Origin: a virus
Length of the DNA stretch: 64,000 nucleotides
IMG/VR virus record: IMGVR_UViG_3300032356_000182
Location: 1 to 64,000 of that record
Reading direction: 5' to 3' (one strand)
The notes beneath the pieces are model-generated. The model made no database searches, was not told the DNA's origin, and saw nothing but the letters and a program-made list of their open reading frames with translations. Position 1 is the stretch's first letter, and each line of letters starts with the position of its first letter. Positions 23,719 to 32,405 of this stretch are shown in pieces. The translations under genes and the position numbers were made by a program.

Positions 23719-24882
23719 ATGTATCGGTTTTGTATTGATCGGGACGAAATAGTGCAGATGTTGAATCTTGTTTCTCCTGCCATCGCAGTTGGATCAACTT
23801 TCAATCCTATATTGAAATCAGTTTTGATTGAGGTTGTGCCTGAAGGGCTCAGTGTTCGGGCTTCTAATTCTTTGGTAGATATTCGAGTTTTTTCTAAGTA
23901 TAGCTTTGATGTTTCTTCTGCTTTCTCGTTTTGTGTTGATAGTATTCTTGTTGGTTTGTTGCAAAGAATGGATCCGGGGGAAATTAGGTTTGATCTTAGC
24001 AAAAAGTTGAGTATTTCCAGAGGAGAGAAATCGTACAGTTTGCCAGTTGTTGATGCTTCTCAATTTCCTGAATTTCCGAAAATAGAATATGATATGTCAG
24101 TTAGCTCATCGAACCTGATTGAGGGATTTAAGCGGGCAGCCATAGGCATATCTCAGGCTTCTGATAGACCGATTCTTCAGGCATATCATTTAGATGAGAG
24201 AGGCTTTGTTATTGCTTCTGATGGGAATCAGGTTAGCATTTTTAATCTGGATTTTGTTGGATTGGATGCAAACATATTTGCAAAAGGGATTGATTCTGTA
24301 CTTAGTCTGTTAGACAGGTGCGAAACGATTCAGCTAGGAGTTAGTTCTTCTATAGGGTTCAAGGGGGATGATTGGGAAGCTGCTATTAAGTTGGTTTCTG
24401 GGGATTTTCCTTCTAAAGCGGCAGATGTTGTGAATAGCTTAGTTGAGAGTTCTCCAGTGTTAACTATGTCTGGTGAAAAATCTCAGCTAATTCAGATTTT
24501 GAGAATTTGTGATTTGTTCTCTAAGCGCGCTTTCGTTGAGGGAAAAGCATACCATACAGTTTTTTCTCTGAGAAATGGCCGTGCTATTTTCTCAATGAAT
24601 TGTCCAGATTTGGTTGAGCTTCAGGAAGTGCTAGATGGTTTTACCTTTTCAGGCGAGTCAGAATTTGAGATTTGGTTTCAGCCGAGTCTTTTGTTGGAGG
24701 CTCTTGAGTTGGTGGAAGGTTTGGTGGAGATCAGATTCTTTGGTTCGTTGAAGCCGTTTTTAGTTTTTGATAAGGATAGTTCTGATTGGAAATATCTTCA
24801 GGTGGCTATGGCGCGTGCGCCTTCTAAAGATGAAGAAAGAGAATCAAAACATAATGATAACGGAGAGGAAGGAGATTTCTGA
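23719..24882 (+). CDS. dnaN: DNA polymerase III beta sliding clamp-like protein
   Basis: A 387-residue protein of bacterial beta-clamp length. The N-terminal segment (FNPILKSVLIEVVPEGLSVRASNSLVDIRV), PVVDASQFPEFP, and IEGFKRAAIGISQASDRPILQAYHLDERGFVIASDG are typical clamp strands (only landmarks quoted). It should encircle DNA and hold the polymerase. A bacterial-type clamp plus a DnaX-like loader (27777) alongside a family A polymerase is an uncommon phage replisome. Confidence 0.85.
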   Translation: MYRFCIDRDEIVQMLNLVSPAIAVGSTFNPILKSVLIEVVPEGLSVRASNSLVDIRVFSKYSFDVSSAFSFCVDSILVGLLQRMDPGEIRFDLSKKLSISRGEKSYSLPVVDASQFPEFPKIEYDMSVSSSNLIEGFKRAAIGISQASDRPILQAYHLDERGFVIASDGNQVSIFNLDFVGLDANIFAKGIDSVLSLLDRCETIQLGVSSSIGFKGDDWEAAIKLVSGDFPSKAADVVNSLVESSPVLTMSGEKSQLIQILRICDLFSKRAFVEGKAYHTVFSLRNGRAIFSMNCPDLVELQEVLDGFTFSGESEFEIWFQPSLLLEALELVEGLVEIRFFGSLKPFLVFDKDSSDWKYLQVAMARAPSKDEERESKHNDNGEEGDF

Positions 24883-25829
24883 TGGGCATGGATTTGGTTC
24901 CGCAATACGAATGGGCATCTGCGCGCTTTGATTCTATCTTGTCTCAAATTAAGGAGATGGGGGTAGAAGAACAAGAGTCTTGGCTTTGTGCTCTTGGAGC
25001 TGATTTACAAAGATGGGATGAAGGTCAGGATTATGTTTTGATGCGTCAAGCTGAGATTCTTTATCTGGTTAATTCTGTTTGGGATTTGTTATCTAATTCG
25101 GCTACTAGCCCGTGGAATCACGATTTCTACTGCTGGGCTGAATCCTTCACGAAGCGTCGTTCTAAATCTCAGGCTCGGATAACTATCGCTAACAAGATTG
25201 CAGTTTTCAGGGATTGGGTTGCTGAAAAAGCTTTTCCTATGCCTGAGAAAGTTTTTGTTCCGAAATCTGATCGGCGATTTGGAGGTGCTAGAGGTGTCTT
25301 AGAAGATGATTTGACGAAAGAAGAGGATTGGGAAGAAGTTCCGTTTGATCCCATCAAGTGTGATTATGCGAAACTGCTAGTTGCTCGGGCTGCAGCGAGG
25401 AATGGAGAGATGACGGATTTGGCTTGGACTATTCTTCAAGACCCGAACTCTACTGTAGCTGATTTGAAGTCTGCTTTGAATAAGGATTCTCAAAAGAAAT
25501 CTAAGCCGAAAGATGACTTTCGTGTATGGGCTAAAGATGGTGTTCTTTTAGCAACTGCAGATGGGAGAACTGTTCCGTTTGCCTATTTAGATGCTGAGCA
25601 GCTTGAAGATCCTCTTGCGTTGAGGGCCATGCAGTATCTGATGCAGATTTTAGGAGTAGATGAGCCAATAGGTATTATCAATCCACCGACGGTGCATGGC
25701 AGCAATCATATTGAGTTTGATGGGAGGACGCTAAAGATTTATCTAGGGTCTCAGATTTTAGAGTTTAACAGAGCTCAGGCAAAACGGCTCGCTGATTTGA
25801 TATATGATTCCTGGGAGAATGATTTTTGA
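24882..25829 (+). CDS. Hypothetical replication-region protein
   Basis: A 315-residue protein coupled by TGATG to the clamp gene. The N-terminal half is helical with Trp-rich helices (SVWDLLSN, CWAESFTKRRSKSQA) and looks DNA-binding. The C-terminal region has a strand-rich part (VWAKDGVLLATADGRTV). No family is recognised. The ATGA overlap with the resolvase-like gene indicates a shared transcript. Confidence 0.55.
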   Translation: MGMDLVPQYEWASARFDSILSQIKEMGVEEQESWLCALGADLQRWDEGQDYVLMRQAEILYLVNSVWDLLSNSATSPWNHDFYCWAESFTKRRSKSQARITIANKIAVFRDWVAEKAFPMPEKVFVPKSDRRFGGARGVLEDDLTKEEDWEEVPFDPIKCDYAKLLVARAAARNGEMTDLAWTILQDPNSTVADLKSALNKDSQKKSKPKDDFRVWAKDGVLLATADGRTVPFAYLDAEQLEDPLALRAMQYLMQILGVDEPIGIINPPTVHGSNHIEFDGRTLKIYLGSQILEFNRAQAKRLADLIYDSWENDF

Positions 25830-26203
25830 TGCGAAAGAGCTTGATTGTTCATATTCCTGAGGAATCTCCAGGCAAAAATAGTACGTATGGGGTTAATAGA
25901 GCAGGTAGGGTGTTTATCAAACCTGCGGCTAGACGATGGAGCAATAGCGCTGCTTTGATCATAGGAGCTGCAGCAGCAGATCAGGAATGGGAACATCGAG
26001 AAGGTGCTGTTTATTCATTGGAGATTGTTGTAGCGAAAAATTCTAGATTCGATGCTGATGCGCATATCGCTTTAGTACAAGATACGCTAACTAGAAAGTT
26101 AGGGTTTGATGATAGGTTGATTCAGTTGGTTACGTGCCGAAAAGATGATAAGTGGGAAGGCCCCGGCATCAAGGTAGAGCTTTCTGCGATAAGTGATGGA
26201 TAA
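25826..26203 (+). CDS. RusA-like Holliday junction resolvase
   Basis: A 125-residue protein with the RusA arrangement: a PxSxN-like start (PEESPGKNSTYG), a conserved WSN segment, then FDADAHIALVQDTLTRKLGFDDRLI giving the acidic metal ligands, and a final strand with a DDK motif. RusA proteins cut Holliday junctions and help resolve recombination and concatemers before packaging. Position next to clamp, polymerase and nuclease genes agrees. Confidence 0.7.
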   Translation: MMRKSLIVHIPEESPGKNSTYGVNRAGRVFIKPAARRWSNSAALIIGAAAADQEWEHREGAVYSLEIVVAKNSRFDADAHIALVQDTLTRKLGFDDRLIQLVTCRKDDKWEGPGIKVELSAISDG

Positions 26204-26205
26204 TC

Positions 26206-26233
26206 TTGACAAAATTTTAGATTATATTATAAT
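26206..26233 (+). promoter_or_regulatory. Promoter before nuclease gene
   Basis: TTGACA 26206-26211, 16-bp spacer, TATAAT 26228-26233, 30 bp before the TTG at 26265. Related to the P1 class in its -10 region (TATATTATAAT) but lacking the downstream TGTAGAATA block. Confidence 0.65.
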
Positions 26234-26264
26234 AAGGGTGCAGAGCTTATTGAGAGGATAAACA

Positions 26265-27056
26265 TTGGAAGTTGTTAATTGTGCTTTAGATTTTGAATTT
26301 GAGACTCCAAGAAAGCTTAGCTATTCCCAAGTAGCGACTTTTCAAAGGTGTCCTATGCTTTGGTATCTCAGCGCCGTGCAAAAGATTGAGATTCCACCTT
26401 CTCCTGCTCTTCAGTTTGGTGTTAAGGTTCATGAGATGTTGGCTAATCATTTTTTAGGAAAGCCCATTTGTTTGGAGAGTTCTCAGACTGATAGCTCTGG
26501 TTTTTCTTCAGCTTTGGCGTTTGAATTTTTGTCGAAAGTGGACGCTGAGCTAGAAAGTCTTGGAGTTGATCTTTCTAAGAGGCGCTGGGTTGAGGAAAAG
26601 ATTGATATTGGGGATTTCACAGGTGTGGTGGATTTTATCGGATTGAGTCAAAGCGGCCAAGAGGCTATTGTTATAGATTGGAAGACTACTTCTGTTCCAT
26701 ACGACTATCATCAGATTTTGACTTCTGATCAGCTAACTTGCTATGCTTGGTTGGTGCGGGAGGGGCTTGGAATCAAGCCGCGATATGTTTGCTATGTTAC
26801 GTTTGATAAGAAAACGAGGAGGTTGAATTCATATATTGGGAATCGGGACGACGAAGACATCTCTAGTTATCTGAAAAAGGTTGAGGCAATCCGAAAAGCG
26901 ATGACTCTTCCTATCTGGAAGAATGCCGATAGTTGTCAAGGCAAGTATGGTCTTTGTGATTATTACAAAATCTGTTGGCGCGTGGCCATTCCGGCAGCAA
27001 AACCTTGCGGTTTATCTGGATTAGGTTCAGTGAAGCCTTTCGGAGGAAAGAAGTGA
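26265..27056 (+). CDS. RecB/Cas4-like PD-(D/E)XK nuclease with Fe-S cluster
   Basis: A 263-residue protein from TTG 26265. The family hallmarks are all present: LSYSQVATFQRCPMLW, GVKVHEMLANHF, FTGVVDFIG (acidic ligand), VIDWKTT (DxK), DQLTCYAWL, and a C-terminal CQGKYGLCDYYKIC, which with the earlier Cys gives four ligands for a 4Fe-4S cluster as in Cas4 and AddB. It probably resects or trims DNA ends during recombination. It is not adjacent to any CRISPR. Confidence 0.85.
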   Translation: MEVVNCALDFEFETPRKLSYSQVATFQRCPMLWYLSAVQKIEIPPSPALQFGVKVHEMLANHFLGKPICLESSQTDSSGFSSALAFEFLSKVDAELESLGVDLSKRRWVEEKIDIGDFTGVVDFIGLSQSGQEAIVIDWKTTSVPYDYHQILTSDQLTCYAWLVREGLGIKPRYVCYVTFDKKTRRLNSYIGNRDDEDISSYLKKVEAIRKAMTLPIWKNADSCQGKYGLCDYYKICWRVAIPAAKPCGLSGLGSVKPFGGKK

Positions 27057-27292
27057 GAAAGAAGTATAGGAATAGCTATCAGCCAGAATCGGATCTGGTT
27101 TTAACAAGTTCAGATATCTTTTATACGCATGTACTTGATGGCACGCTGATTTTGCAACTTATGGAGGATATTGAGAATAAGAGAGTGGTTAAATGCAGAA
27201 TAGTTAGTCCAGGGCGAACAAAACTCCGAGCTGGACAAGTTAGCTCTTTTAAGGTTAAAAATCTGGTTGAGAAAGCTGATGTACAGATATAA
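27053..27292 (+). CDS. Small hypothetical protein
   Basis: A 79-residue protein. GTG 27053 is chosen because CGGAGGAAAG precedes it; longer readings have no ribosome site. It overlaps the nuclease stop by 4 nt (GTGA). Mostly beta-strand by eye, with a basic N-terminus. No motif. Confidence 0.5.
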   Translation: MRKKYRNSYQPESDLVLTSSDIFYTHVLDGTLILQLMEDIENKRVVKCRIVSPGRTKLRAGQVSSFKVKNLVEKADVQI

Positions 27293-27755
27293 TTTGACAA
27301 ACTGTCGAGTTATTTTATCGGGCCCAGTTAGCCAGACTATTATGTTAACGGAAAGCCCGCTGATATTGGATCCTCATAACTATATTCAGCCAGATGTTTC
27401 TGCGTCTGATCCTATCTGGGCGGATTGGCAGTTTGATTTGATAATCGTGGGCATGCAGACGCAAAGAGGTGAATGTATCTGTGGTCGTAATCTTAATAAT
27501 TTCCCATCGAGCTTAGGCAAAGTTGAGCTGCATCATGCTGTTATCAGCAGACGAGATGCGATGGGCATTTATAAGCAGAAGAGGCCTTTTCTGCTGCATC
27601 ATTCTTGTAATGTTGTGGCTGTGCATTCAGCATGTCATGCTAATCTGGCGAGAGGTCTTTGCATTGAGTTTCTAGAGCAGCTTTACGGTGAAGCTGTACG
27701 AAAGTGGTACGATGATTTGGATATGAGGCACAAACCTGATTTTTGGAGTTTATGA
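27279..27755 (+). CDS. HNH-like endonuclease domain protein
   Basis: About 158 residues (start ATG 27279, or TTG 27267). It carries an HNH-type motif set: CICGRN, VELHHAVI, HHSCNVV and SACHAN, consistent with a beta-beta-alpha metal finger. It could be a homing-type or packaging-related HNH nuclease; many phages have one near terminase genes. A TTGACA at 27294-27299 lies inside the start of the gene but no good -10 follows. A weak ribosome site makes the start uncertain. Confidence 0.6.
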   Translation: MYRYNLTNCRVILSGPVSQTIMLTESPLILDPHNYIQPDVSASDPIWADWQFDLIIVGMQTQRGECICGRNLNNFPSSLGKVELHHAVISRRDAMGIYKQKRPFLLHHSCNVVAVHSACHANLARGLCIEFLEQLYGEAVRKWYDDLDMRHKPDFWSL

Positions 27756-27776
27756 GGTTCTAGAGGGTTTAGGGGT

Positions 27777-28826
27777 ATGCTTTACAATGAGTATCGTCCG
27801 AGGACATTAGAGGATTTCGTTGGTCAGGAGCACCTGATTCAATCGATCTTCGGCGGTTTTCAACGAGGTCGAGTATCGCATGCTTATCTATTAGCTGGAC
27901 CTCGCGGAACAGGAAAAACAACTGTTGCTAGGTTGATGGCGGCCTATCTGAATTGCAGTTCAAATGGGAAAAAGCCTTGCGGCAAGTGCTCAAATTGTCA
28001 AGCTATAGCTGATGGAATGTTTTCTGATGTCATAGAGCTAGATATGGCTTCTAATCGAGGAATTGATTCGATTAGAAATCTTCGAGATAGGGTTGAATTT
28101 AGACCGATTTCTGGCCAGTTTAAGATTTTTATACTTGATGAAGTGCACATGGTAACTAACGAAGGGGCTAATGCGCTTTTGAAGACTCTTGAGGAGCCAC
28201 CTCCTCACATTATTTTCATTCTGCTAACAACAGAAGCAGAAAAAGTTTTGCCGACAATCTTAAGTCGCTGCCAGATTTGTCGGTTTAGATTGCTAGGCAT
28301 GGATCAGATTTTTAATCGGCTAAAGGTAATCGTTCTTGAGAAGAATTTGAATGTTTCTGATTCTGTTCTAAGCTTAGTTGTTGAAGATAGCCGTGGTTCT
28401 CTTCGTGATGCTATTTCTTTACTAGATTTGGTATCAAGTGCGGGCATTGAGAATGTTGAAGGCTATTGCTCTATTCTTGGCCGTTTGATGCCTGGTGAGA
28501 TGTTTCATTTGATTGAGCTTATTTTGCAGAAAAATGTTAGAGATGCTTATCTATATATTGATCATCTTTTAGAAAGCGGCAGGTCAATAGAGCAGCTGAT
28601 AAACTTGATTTTGCAGTGGTTTCAGGATATGCTAAAAGAGGGCATAGGTATTTCTACAGGAAATGCTGCTGGAGCAGGACAGGCCAGGATACTCCCAAGA
28701 GAGAGTCTGCTGCAGATGTCTAAAGTTTTTAACAAATCTCTCTTTGAGGCGAGGGATTTGAGATTATCATTAGAGATGGCAATAATGGACTGTATGGATC
28801 TTTTTCCTCAGGTAGGCGATTTCTGA
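27777..28826 (+). CDS. dnaX: Clamp loader, DnaX-like (gamma/tau)
   Basis: A 349-residue AAA+ protein matching DNA polymerase III gamma/tau: YRPRTLEDFVGQEHL, Walker A GPRGTGKTTVA, the four-Cys zinc finger CGKCSNC with the upstream Cys, ELDMASNRGID, Walker B FILDEVHM, LLKTLEEPPPHIIFILLTTEAEKVLPTILSRCQ (sensor and SRC motif). The length fits the gamma-type without the tau extension. It should load the beta clamp of 23719. Confidence 0.9.
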   Translation: MLYNEYRPRTLEDFVGQEHLIQSIFGGFQRGRVSHAYLLAGPRGTGKTTVARLMAAYLNCSSNGKKPCGKCSNCQAIADGMFSDVIELDMASNRGIDSIRNLRDRVEFRPISGQFKIFILDEVHMVTNEGANALLKTLEEPPPHIIFILLTTEAEKVLPTILSRCQICRFRLLGMDQIFNRLKVIVLEKNLNVSDSVLSLVVEDSRGSLRDAISLLDLVSSAGIENVEGYCSILGRLMPGEMFHLIELILQKNVRDAYLYIDHLLESGRSIEQLINLILQWFQDMLKEGIGISTGNAAGAGQARILPRESLLQMSKVFNKSLFEARDLRLSLEMAIMDCMDLFPQVGDF

Positions 28827-28911
28827 GTGTAGGCTTGTGCTAGATGTAGGAGTTTTTTGTGTTTGATTATCTTGGATGTAAGGTTAGAGATATGAGGAAG
28901 AGTTGGGGGCT

Positions 28912-29637
28912 ATGAGTTGTTCTGGATTGATTGATAGGATAGCACGAGGATTAACAACAGTAGAGGATGCTATTTGTGTTCAAAATCTCTTGGATGAGAA
29001 GCTATCAGGAACGATCGGAATATGTCCATACTGTTTAGAGATGATGTCAATTGATAGCTTGGAAGCTAGGGATCACTGGAAAGTGTGTTCTGCAGGAAAT
29101 CATCCGGCACTGAAAGAGATACAACATCTAACAGACAAGTTAGATCATTCTTTGGCTCTGATTGCTGAATTGACCGGCCTGGTTGATGTACTTCGTCGGA
29201 AGCTAGCAGCTCTAGTGTTTGAAATTGAAAGGAATCCTGTTTTCTCTAATCATTTTGATGATCTTTTAATTATTAAAATGCCTGGGATGTATGATTCGGA
29301 AATGTCGTCTTTTATAGCTACAGAAATCATGGGATGGCAGAAGAGAAAAATATCAGCTAGTTGGGGTGATTTGTGGGTTTGGGAAAAACCAACAGGTGAA
29401 TATGTTTCTGTAATCCGATATTGTCCTGAAGTCAACTTGGCCGATGCTATGAGTGCGCTTAAGCAGGCTGCTCTGCTGTTTGATTTTTCATTTAGGATTA
29501 CTTATGACTCGAGCGGTTTTCGAATGATTGGCACTGAGAAAGATGGGTCGCCTTTCGACTATGCGCTAGGAGAAAAAGAAACTCTGCCTCTGAAAATTTG
29601 TGAAGTTATTCGAGAGTGGAAGTTGCAAAGAGGTTAG
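28912..29637 (+). CDS. Hypothetical protein with zinc-finger and coiled coil
   Basis: A 241-residue protein, ATG 28912 (TTG 28903 also possible). It has CPYCLEM and DHWKVCSAGNH as a C2-H/C-type zinc knuckle, then a leucine-rich coiled-coil stretch (LTDKLDHSLALIAELTGLVDVLRRKL). The C-terminal domain has no known motif. About 76 bp without features separate it from dnaX. Confidence 0.5.
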   Translation: MSCSGLIDRIARGLTTVEDAICVQNLLDEKLSGTIGICPYCLEMMSIDSLEARDHWKVCSAGNHPALKEIQHLTDKLDHSLALIAELTGLVDVLRRKLAALVFEIERNPVFSNHFDDLLIIKMPGMYDSEMSSFIATEIMGWQKRKISASWGDLWVWEKPTGEYVSVIRYCPEVNLADAMSALKQAALLFDFSFRITYDSSGFRMIGTEKDGSPFDYALGEKETLPLKICEVIREWKLQRG

Positions 29638-29708
29638 TGATATTTGTTTAACAAAATTGAGATTTTTATCAGAAAGAAATGTTAAAAAAGTGAAGGAAAT
29701 AGTATAGA

Positions 29709-30449
29709 ATGGCTTTGAGGAGAGGAAGACCGCCTCATACAATAAAACCCGGAAACAGAAAAGATATTGATGGGAATCCGATAGCAGTTAGTAGATATCC
29801 AAAGCAAGTTCGGGATGAAGTGTTTGAGGTTTGGTACAAGCTAGATAGGCCACCCATCGATTCTCTTAGAAAATATATTCGAGATAAATTGAAAATCGGA
29901 AGGGTTTCTGACCCGAGCTTTCAGTTCTGTGGGCTGTCTAGAGCTCCTGTAAATGCTACTCTGAAAGCTTGGATGGATCATGACAAGTGGGAGAAGCAAG
30001 CAAACGAAAGAGATGCGAGGATAAGAGATGCTCTAACTTTTGAGGCTATTGCTGCAAAGAAGCACATGATTAAGAGCCTGGTAGGTTCATCACAAAATCT
30101 GATGGATGCTCAGGCGACTATCTTGAAACAAGCACAATTGGAAACGCTAACACCGACTGAAGCTAGAGCTTTACTTCCTTTATCATTAGATTTGGCTAAG
30201 GCAGCCATCATTCAGCTTAGGGACGCTCTAGATTTGCTCCCAGAGGCAGACAACGCTTCGCAGATTGGCCGGCCCGACTTGAATACTGTAATTTCAGCTT
30301 TTGAGCAGCTTCTTGGAGGGAAGGCGGGCGAGCTTCGAGCTGCGCTGGCAGTGAAGGTTGGGGATGATAGTCCGAAGGATATTCCCAAACTTGAAGATCC
30401 GGATATTGTTGATGCTGAATGGTCAGAGTCATTAGAGAACGTTGAATAG
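29709..30449 (+). CDS. Probable terminase small subunit
   Basis: A 246-residue protein. The basic, Pro/Arg-rich N-terminus (RRGRPPH), a helix-turn-helix-like region around residues 75-95 (SRAPVNATLKAWMDHDKW) and a long helical core resemble phage small terminases that recognise pac/cos sites. An acidic C-terminal tail ends the protein. The large subunit lies 11.5 kb downstream at 41997, farther than usual, because of the accessory and effector genes between. Other DNA-binding functions are possible. Confidence 0.5.
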   Translation: MALRRGRPPHTIKPGNRKDIDGNPIAVSRYPKQVRDEVFEVWYKLDRPPIDSLRKYIRDKLKIGRVSDPSFQFCGLSRAPVNATLKAWMDHDKWEKQANERDARIRDALTFEAIAAKKHMIKSLVGSSQNLMDAQATILKQAQLETLTPTEARALLPLSLDLAKAAIIQLRDALDLLPEADNASQIGRPDLNTVISAFEQLLGGKAGELRAALAVKVGDDSPKDIPKLEDPDIVDAEWSESLENVE

Positions 30450-30470
30450 TCAAATTGCTCAGGAGGTGGA

Positions 30471-30680
30471 ATGCTGGAAGTATTGAAAGACGTTGCTTGT
30501 TTTATGAGATCAAGGCGTTCTGATTTCTCGGTGGCGGAAAAACGTCGGCTTTATCAGATAGCATTAGATGCTGATAGACATGGAGTAGACGTTTACTCTT
30601 ATATCCTATACGAAGTTGAGAAAGAGATCGAGGAGCAAGAGAGAGTGCAGAGGGAGATGGCTGAAGCTTTTGGGGTGTGA
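30471..30680 (+). CDS. Small helical protein
   Basis: A 69-residue protein with AGGAGGTGG before its ATG. It is charged and helical with a Glu/Arg-rich end (EKEIEEQERVQREM). No motif. It follows the terminase-like gene by 21 nt. The next 235 bp to 30916 have no supported gene and no tRNA that I can fold. Confidence 0.5.
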   Translation: MLEVLKDVACFMRSRRSDFSVAEKRRLYQIALDADRHGVDVYSYILYEVEKEIEEQERVQREMAEAFGV

Positions 30681-30915
30681 TTCAGGTTATGTGAAGAAGA
30701 TCATATTCTAGATTTGGAAGAGCGCTTCGTCTCGAAGGTTTAGGTTTTAGCGCTGGCGTTGTGGATAGGACACAAGACTCTATTGGCAGGGAGCCCGGCA
30801 GGGGTATGACACGACTCAAGCGGTATTTGTGTGCAGCCCTCAGAACCAACTTGAGGAGGAGGCCGGAGCCGGCTTAGATCCGGCCCAGCGCATTATACAT
30901 TATGGAGGAGCGGAT

Positions 30916-31227
30916 ATGCTGCGCAAGATGAAGAAGGCGGTAGAGAGGTTATGGATTAGTTTGAAGGAGCTGGATGAGAAAAGTGATCGTGCGAATGAAG
31001 CTCAGAAGGGCCATATCTATATTCCGGTTAGCTGGGATGAGAATGGGAAAAAGTATTATGGCAGGTGCGCTTATAGATCAGTTCTAGAGGCCTTAGTCGC
31101 TGCTCGGGAGCTGGCAGATGAGTTAGGAACTGAAGTGATAGATGCGCAGGAATTTGAGCTATTGTCTGACTATCTTGATTGTAACAGCAGCTGCGGCTCT
31201 GAGGTGACAGATGATGAAGCTGTTTGA
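30916..31227 (+). CDS. Small hypothetical protein
   Basis: A 103-residue protein. ATG 30916 is chosen since GGAGGAG precedes it by about 5 nt; the upstream GTG-started reading has none. It contains WISLKELDEKSD and IYIPVSWDENGKKYYGRCAYRSV, a strand-turn pattern with no known family, and ends with a Ser/Cys-rich segment overlapping the next gene. Confidence 0.5.
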   Translation: MLRKMKKAVERLWISLKELDEKSDRANEAQKGHIYIPVSWDENGKKYYGRCAYRSVLEALVAARELADELGTEVIDAQEFELLSDYLDCNSSCGSEVTDDEAV

Positions 31228-31417
31228 TAGCTATGTGTGTGAGCATACTAGCGATAGTCAGCTTCTTAGGTTGGTGTTGCAGGCGTATGAGTCTGATTCT
31301 GTAGTTGCTGTTCGAGAGCAGCTTAGGAAAATGTTAGCTGATTATGGTTTTGCTGTTGGTTCTGTAGAAGTGATTAAAGATGCGGAGGACCATGAGGTGA
31401 TCATAATCAATGGATAG
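31214..31417 (+). CDS. Small hypothetical protein
   Basis: A 67-residue protein, ATG 31214 (31211 is alternative) behind GAGGTG. It reads as helix then strand, ending with a basic-acidic beta segment. No motif; overlaps the previous stop. Confidence 0.45.
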   Translation: MKLFDSYVCEHTSDSQLLRLVLQAYESDSVVAVREQLRKMLADYGFAVGSVEVIKDAEDHEVIIING

Positions 31418-31438
31418 CTGCTAGATAAGAAGTAGAGA

Positions 31439-31663
31439 ATGCTAAGCTGCCGAGGTAAGCGCACAAGATTTCAACCGAGTGAAGATCGGTGGAGATGTCC
31501 GATTTGTGGAGGGGAGATAGTTATTGAATGGATAGAAGATGGCGCAGATTTCGGTTGTGATCGCTTACATGAGGACGACATAGTAGAGCACAAAGTTTGT
31601 GGCGAAAGCTGGTTTGGTAAAACAATATCTAAGCGTATTTTTCAAGCTAGTAAATATGGTTAG
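31439..31663 (+). CDS. Zinc ribbon protein, paralogue of 46512 gene
   Basis: A 74-residue protein with CPICGGEI, GCDRLHEDDI and KVCGESWFGK. The protein at 46512-46718 shows the same order (CPTCGEV, CPRLHVDDII, SCGGDWTGQ), so the two are paralogues. Four cysteines and a histidine likely bind zinc. Function unknown; both copies are next to the effector-related regions. Confidence 0.6.
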   Translation: MLSCRGKRTRFQPSEDRWRCPICGGEIVIEWIEDGADFGCDRLHEDDIVEHKVCGESWFGKTISKRIFQASKYG

Positions 31664-31742
31664 ATGTCCGATATGCAGAGGTACTGGTTTTGTTGATCCT
31701 AAGAAGCTGAGGGTTGAAGAGGAAAGAGATGAGATAAGCTAA
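31656..31742 (+). CDS. Very small zinc-knuckle protein
   Basis: A 28-residue frame (MVRCPICRGTGFVDP...) overlapping the preceding gene by 8 nt. The CPICRGTGF motif resembles a DnaJ-type half zinc finger. No clear ribosome site, so expression would rely on coupling. Confidence 0.35.
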   Translation: MVRCPICRGTGFVDPKKLRVEEERDEIS

Positions 31743-31872
31743 CGGAGGTATAAGATGTGCGTTTCTTTGTCTCTAGATGAGATCAGATGAGGATGGTGGA
31801 TGAGCGCTAGGTTTTGTTATGTTAGCAGGTTGGACGAGCATTAGAAGGTTTTGTGGAGGAAGGAGATGAGAT

Positions 31873-31971
31873 ATGGGAGAAGATAATGAGTTTGCGGCTT
31901 GTTTTGTTATAGCGTTGGCGGTTTTGGTTATTCTCGCTTGCGTTGCTGTTTTAGCAGGTTATCCATATTAA
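31873..31971 (+). CDS. Small single-span membrane protein
   Basis: A 32-residue frame behind AAGGAGATGAGAT: a short acidic N-terminus then a hydrophobic run of about 20 residues (VIALAVLVILACVAVLAG). It sits 11 nt before the secreted protein gene at 31983, so a role at the membrane with it is possible, for example in holin-like or envelope functions; unproven. Confidence 0.5.
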   Translation: MGEDNEFAACFVIALAVLVILACVAVLAGYPY

Positions 31972-31982
31972 AGAGGTTAAAG

Positions 31983-32405
31983 ATGTATAGAATACTACTT
32001 ATTATCGCTGTGCTGTTGGTTGTGAATCTAGGCTTCAATTTGTATGTTACTCAGGCAGCGGGTCCATTTGAAGATTGGTCTATGTGGAAGGTGATGCAAT
32101 CTATACCTGGTTGTGGCGCCGGATGGCCTGGTTTCTTCGGCAGCCCACGTTCTGGTCCTGGATATAATGCTTGGGGGTATAACTACTTTAATCCGTATGC
32201 TGGTCCACCAATGCCACCTGCTGGCCGCTACATTCCCGGCACGTTGGGGTTTTATAATCCTCATTCTGGTCCTGGTGGAATGGGTGATGGCTGGGATGGC
32301 GCTCTACATCCATTCCCATTCGTGTCAGGGGCTTTTAGCCTTTATGGTGGAGTTTATGGTCTGGGCGACCCGGCCGGCTGGCGATTGTATGGCGGCTGGA
32401 ACTGA
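31983..32405 (+). CDS. Secreted Gly/Pro/aromatic-rich protein, paralogue of 13231 gene
   Basis: A 140-residue protein; ATG 31983 follows AGAGGTTAAAG. A signal peptide (MYRILLIIAVLLVVNLGFNLYVTQA) precedes a mature part rich in Gly, Pro, Tyr, Trp and almost uncharged (GPGYNAWGYNYFNPYAGPP). Like the 13231 protein it has VNLGF in the signal, AxGPFE just after cleavage and a Trp-Asn end. The pattern suggests an exported, low-complexity protein. Function unknown. Confidence 0.65.
   Translation: MYRILLIIAVLLVVNLGFNLYVTQAAGPFEDWSMWKVMQSIPGCGAGWPGFFGSPRSGPGYNAWGYNYFNPYAGPPMPPAGRYIPGTLGFYNPHSGPGGMGDGWDGALHPFPFVSGAFSLYGGVYGLGDPAGWRLYGGWN

Noticed and set aside
27294-27322. TTGACA as a promoter inside the HNH gene
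   Set aside because: No acceptable -10 at 16-18 bp; the site is inside a coding region.
30681-30915. tRNA or other RNA gene in the gap
   Set aside because: A few short stems can be drawn but no cloverleaf, T-loop or anticodon arm.
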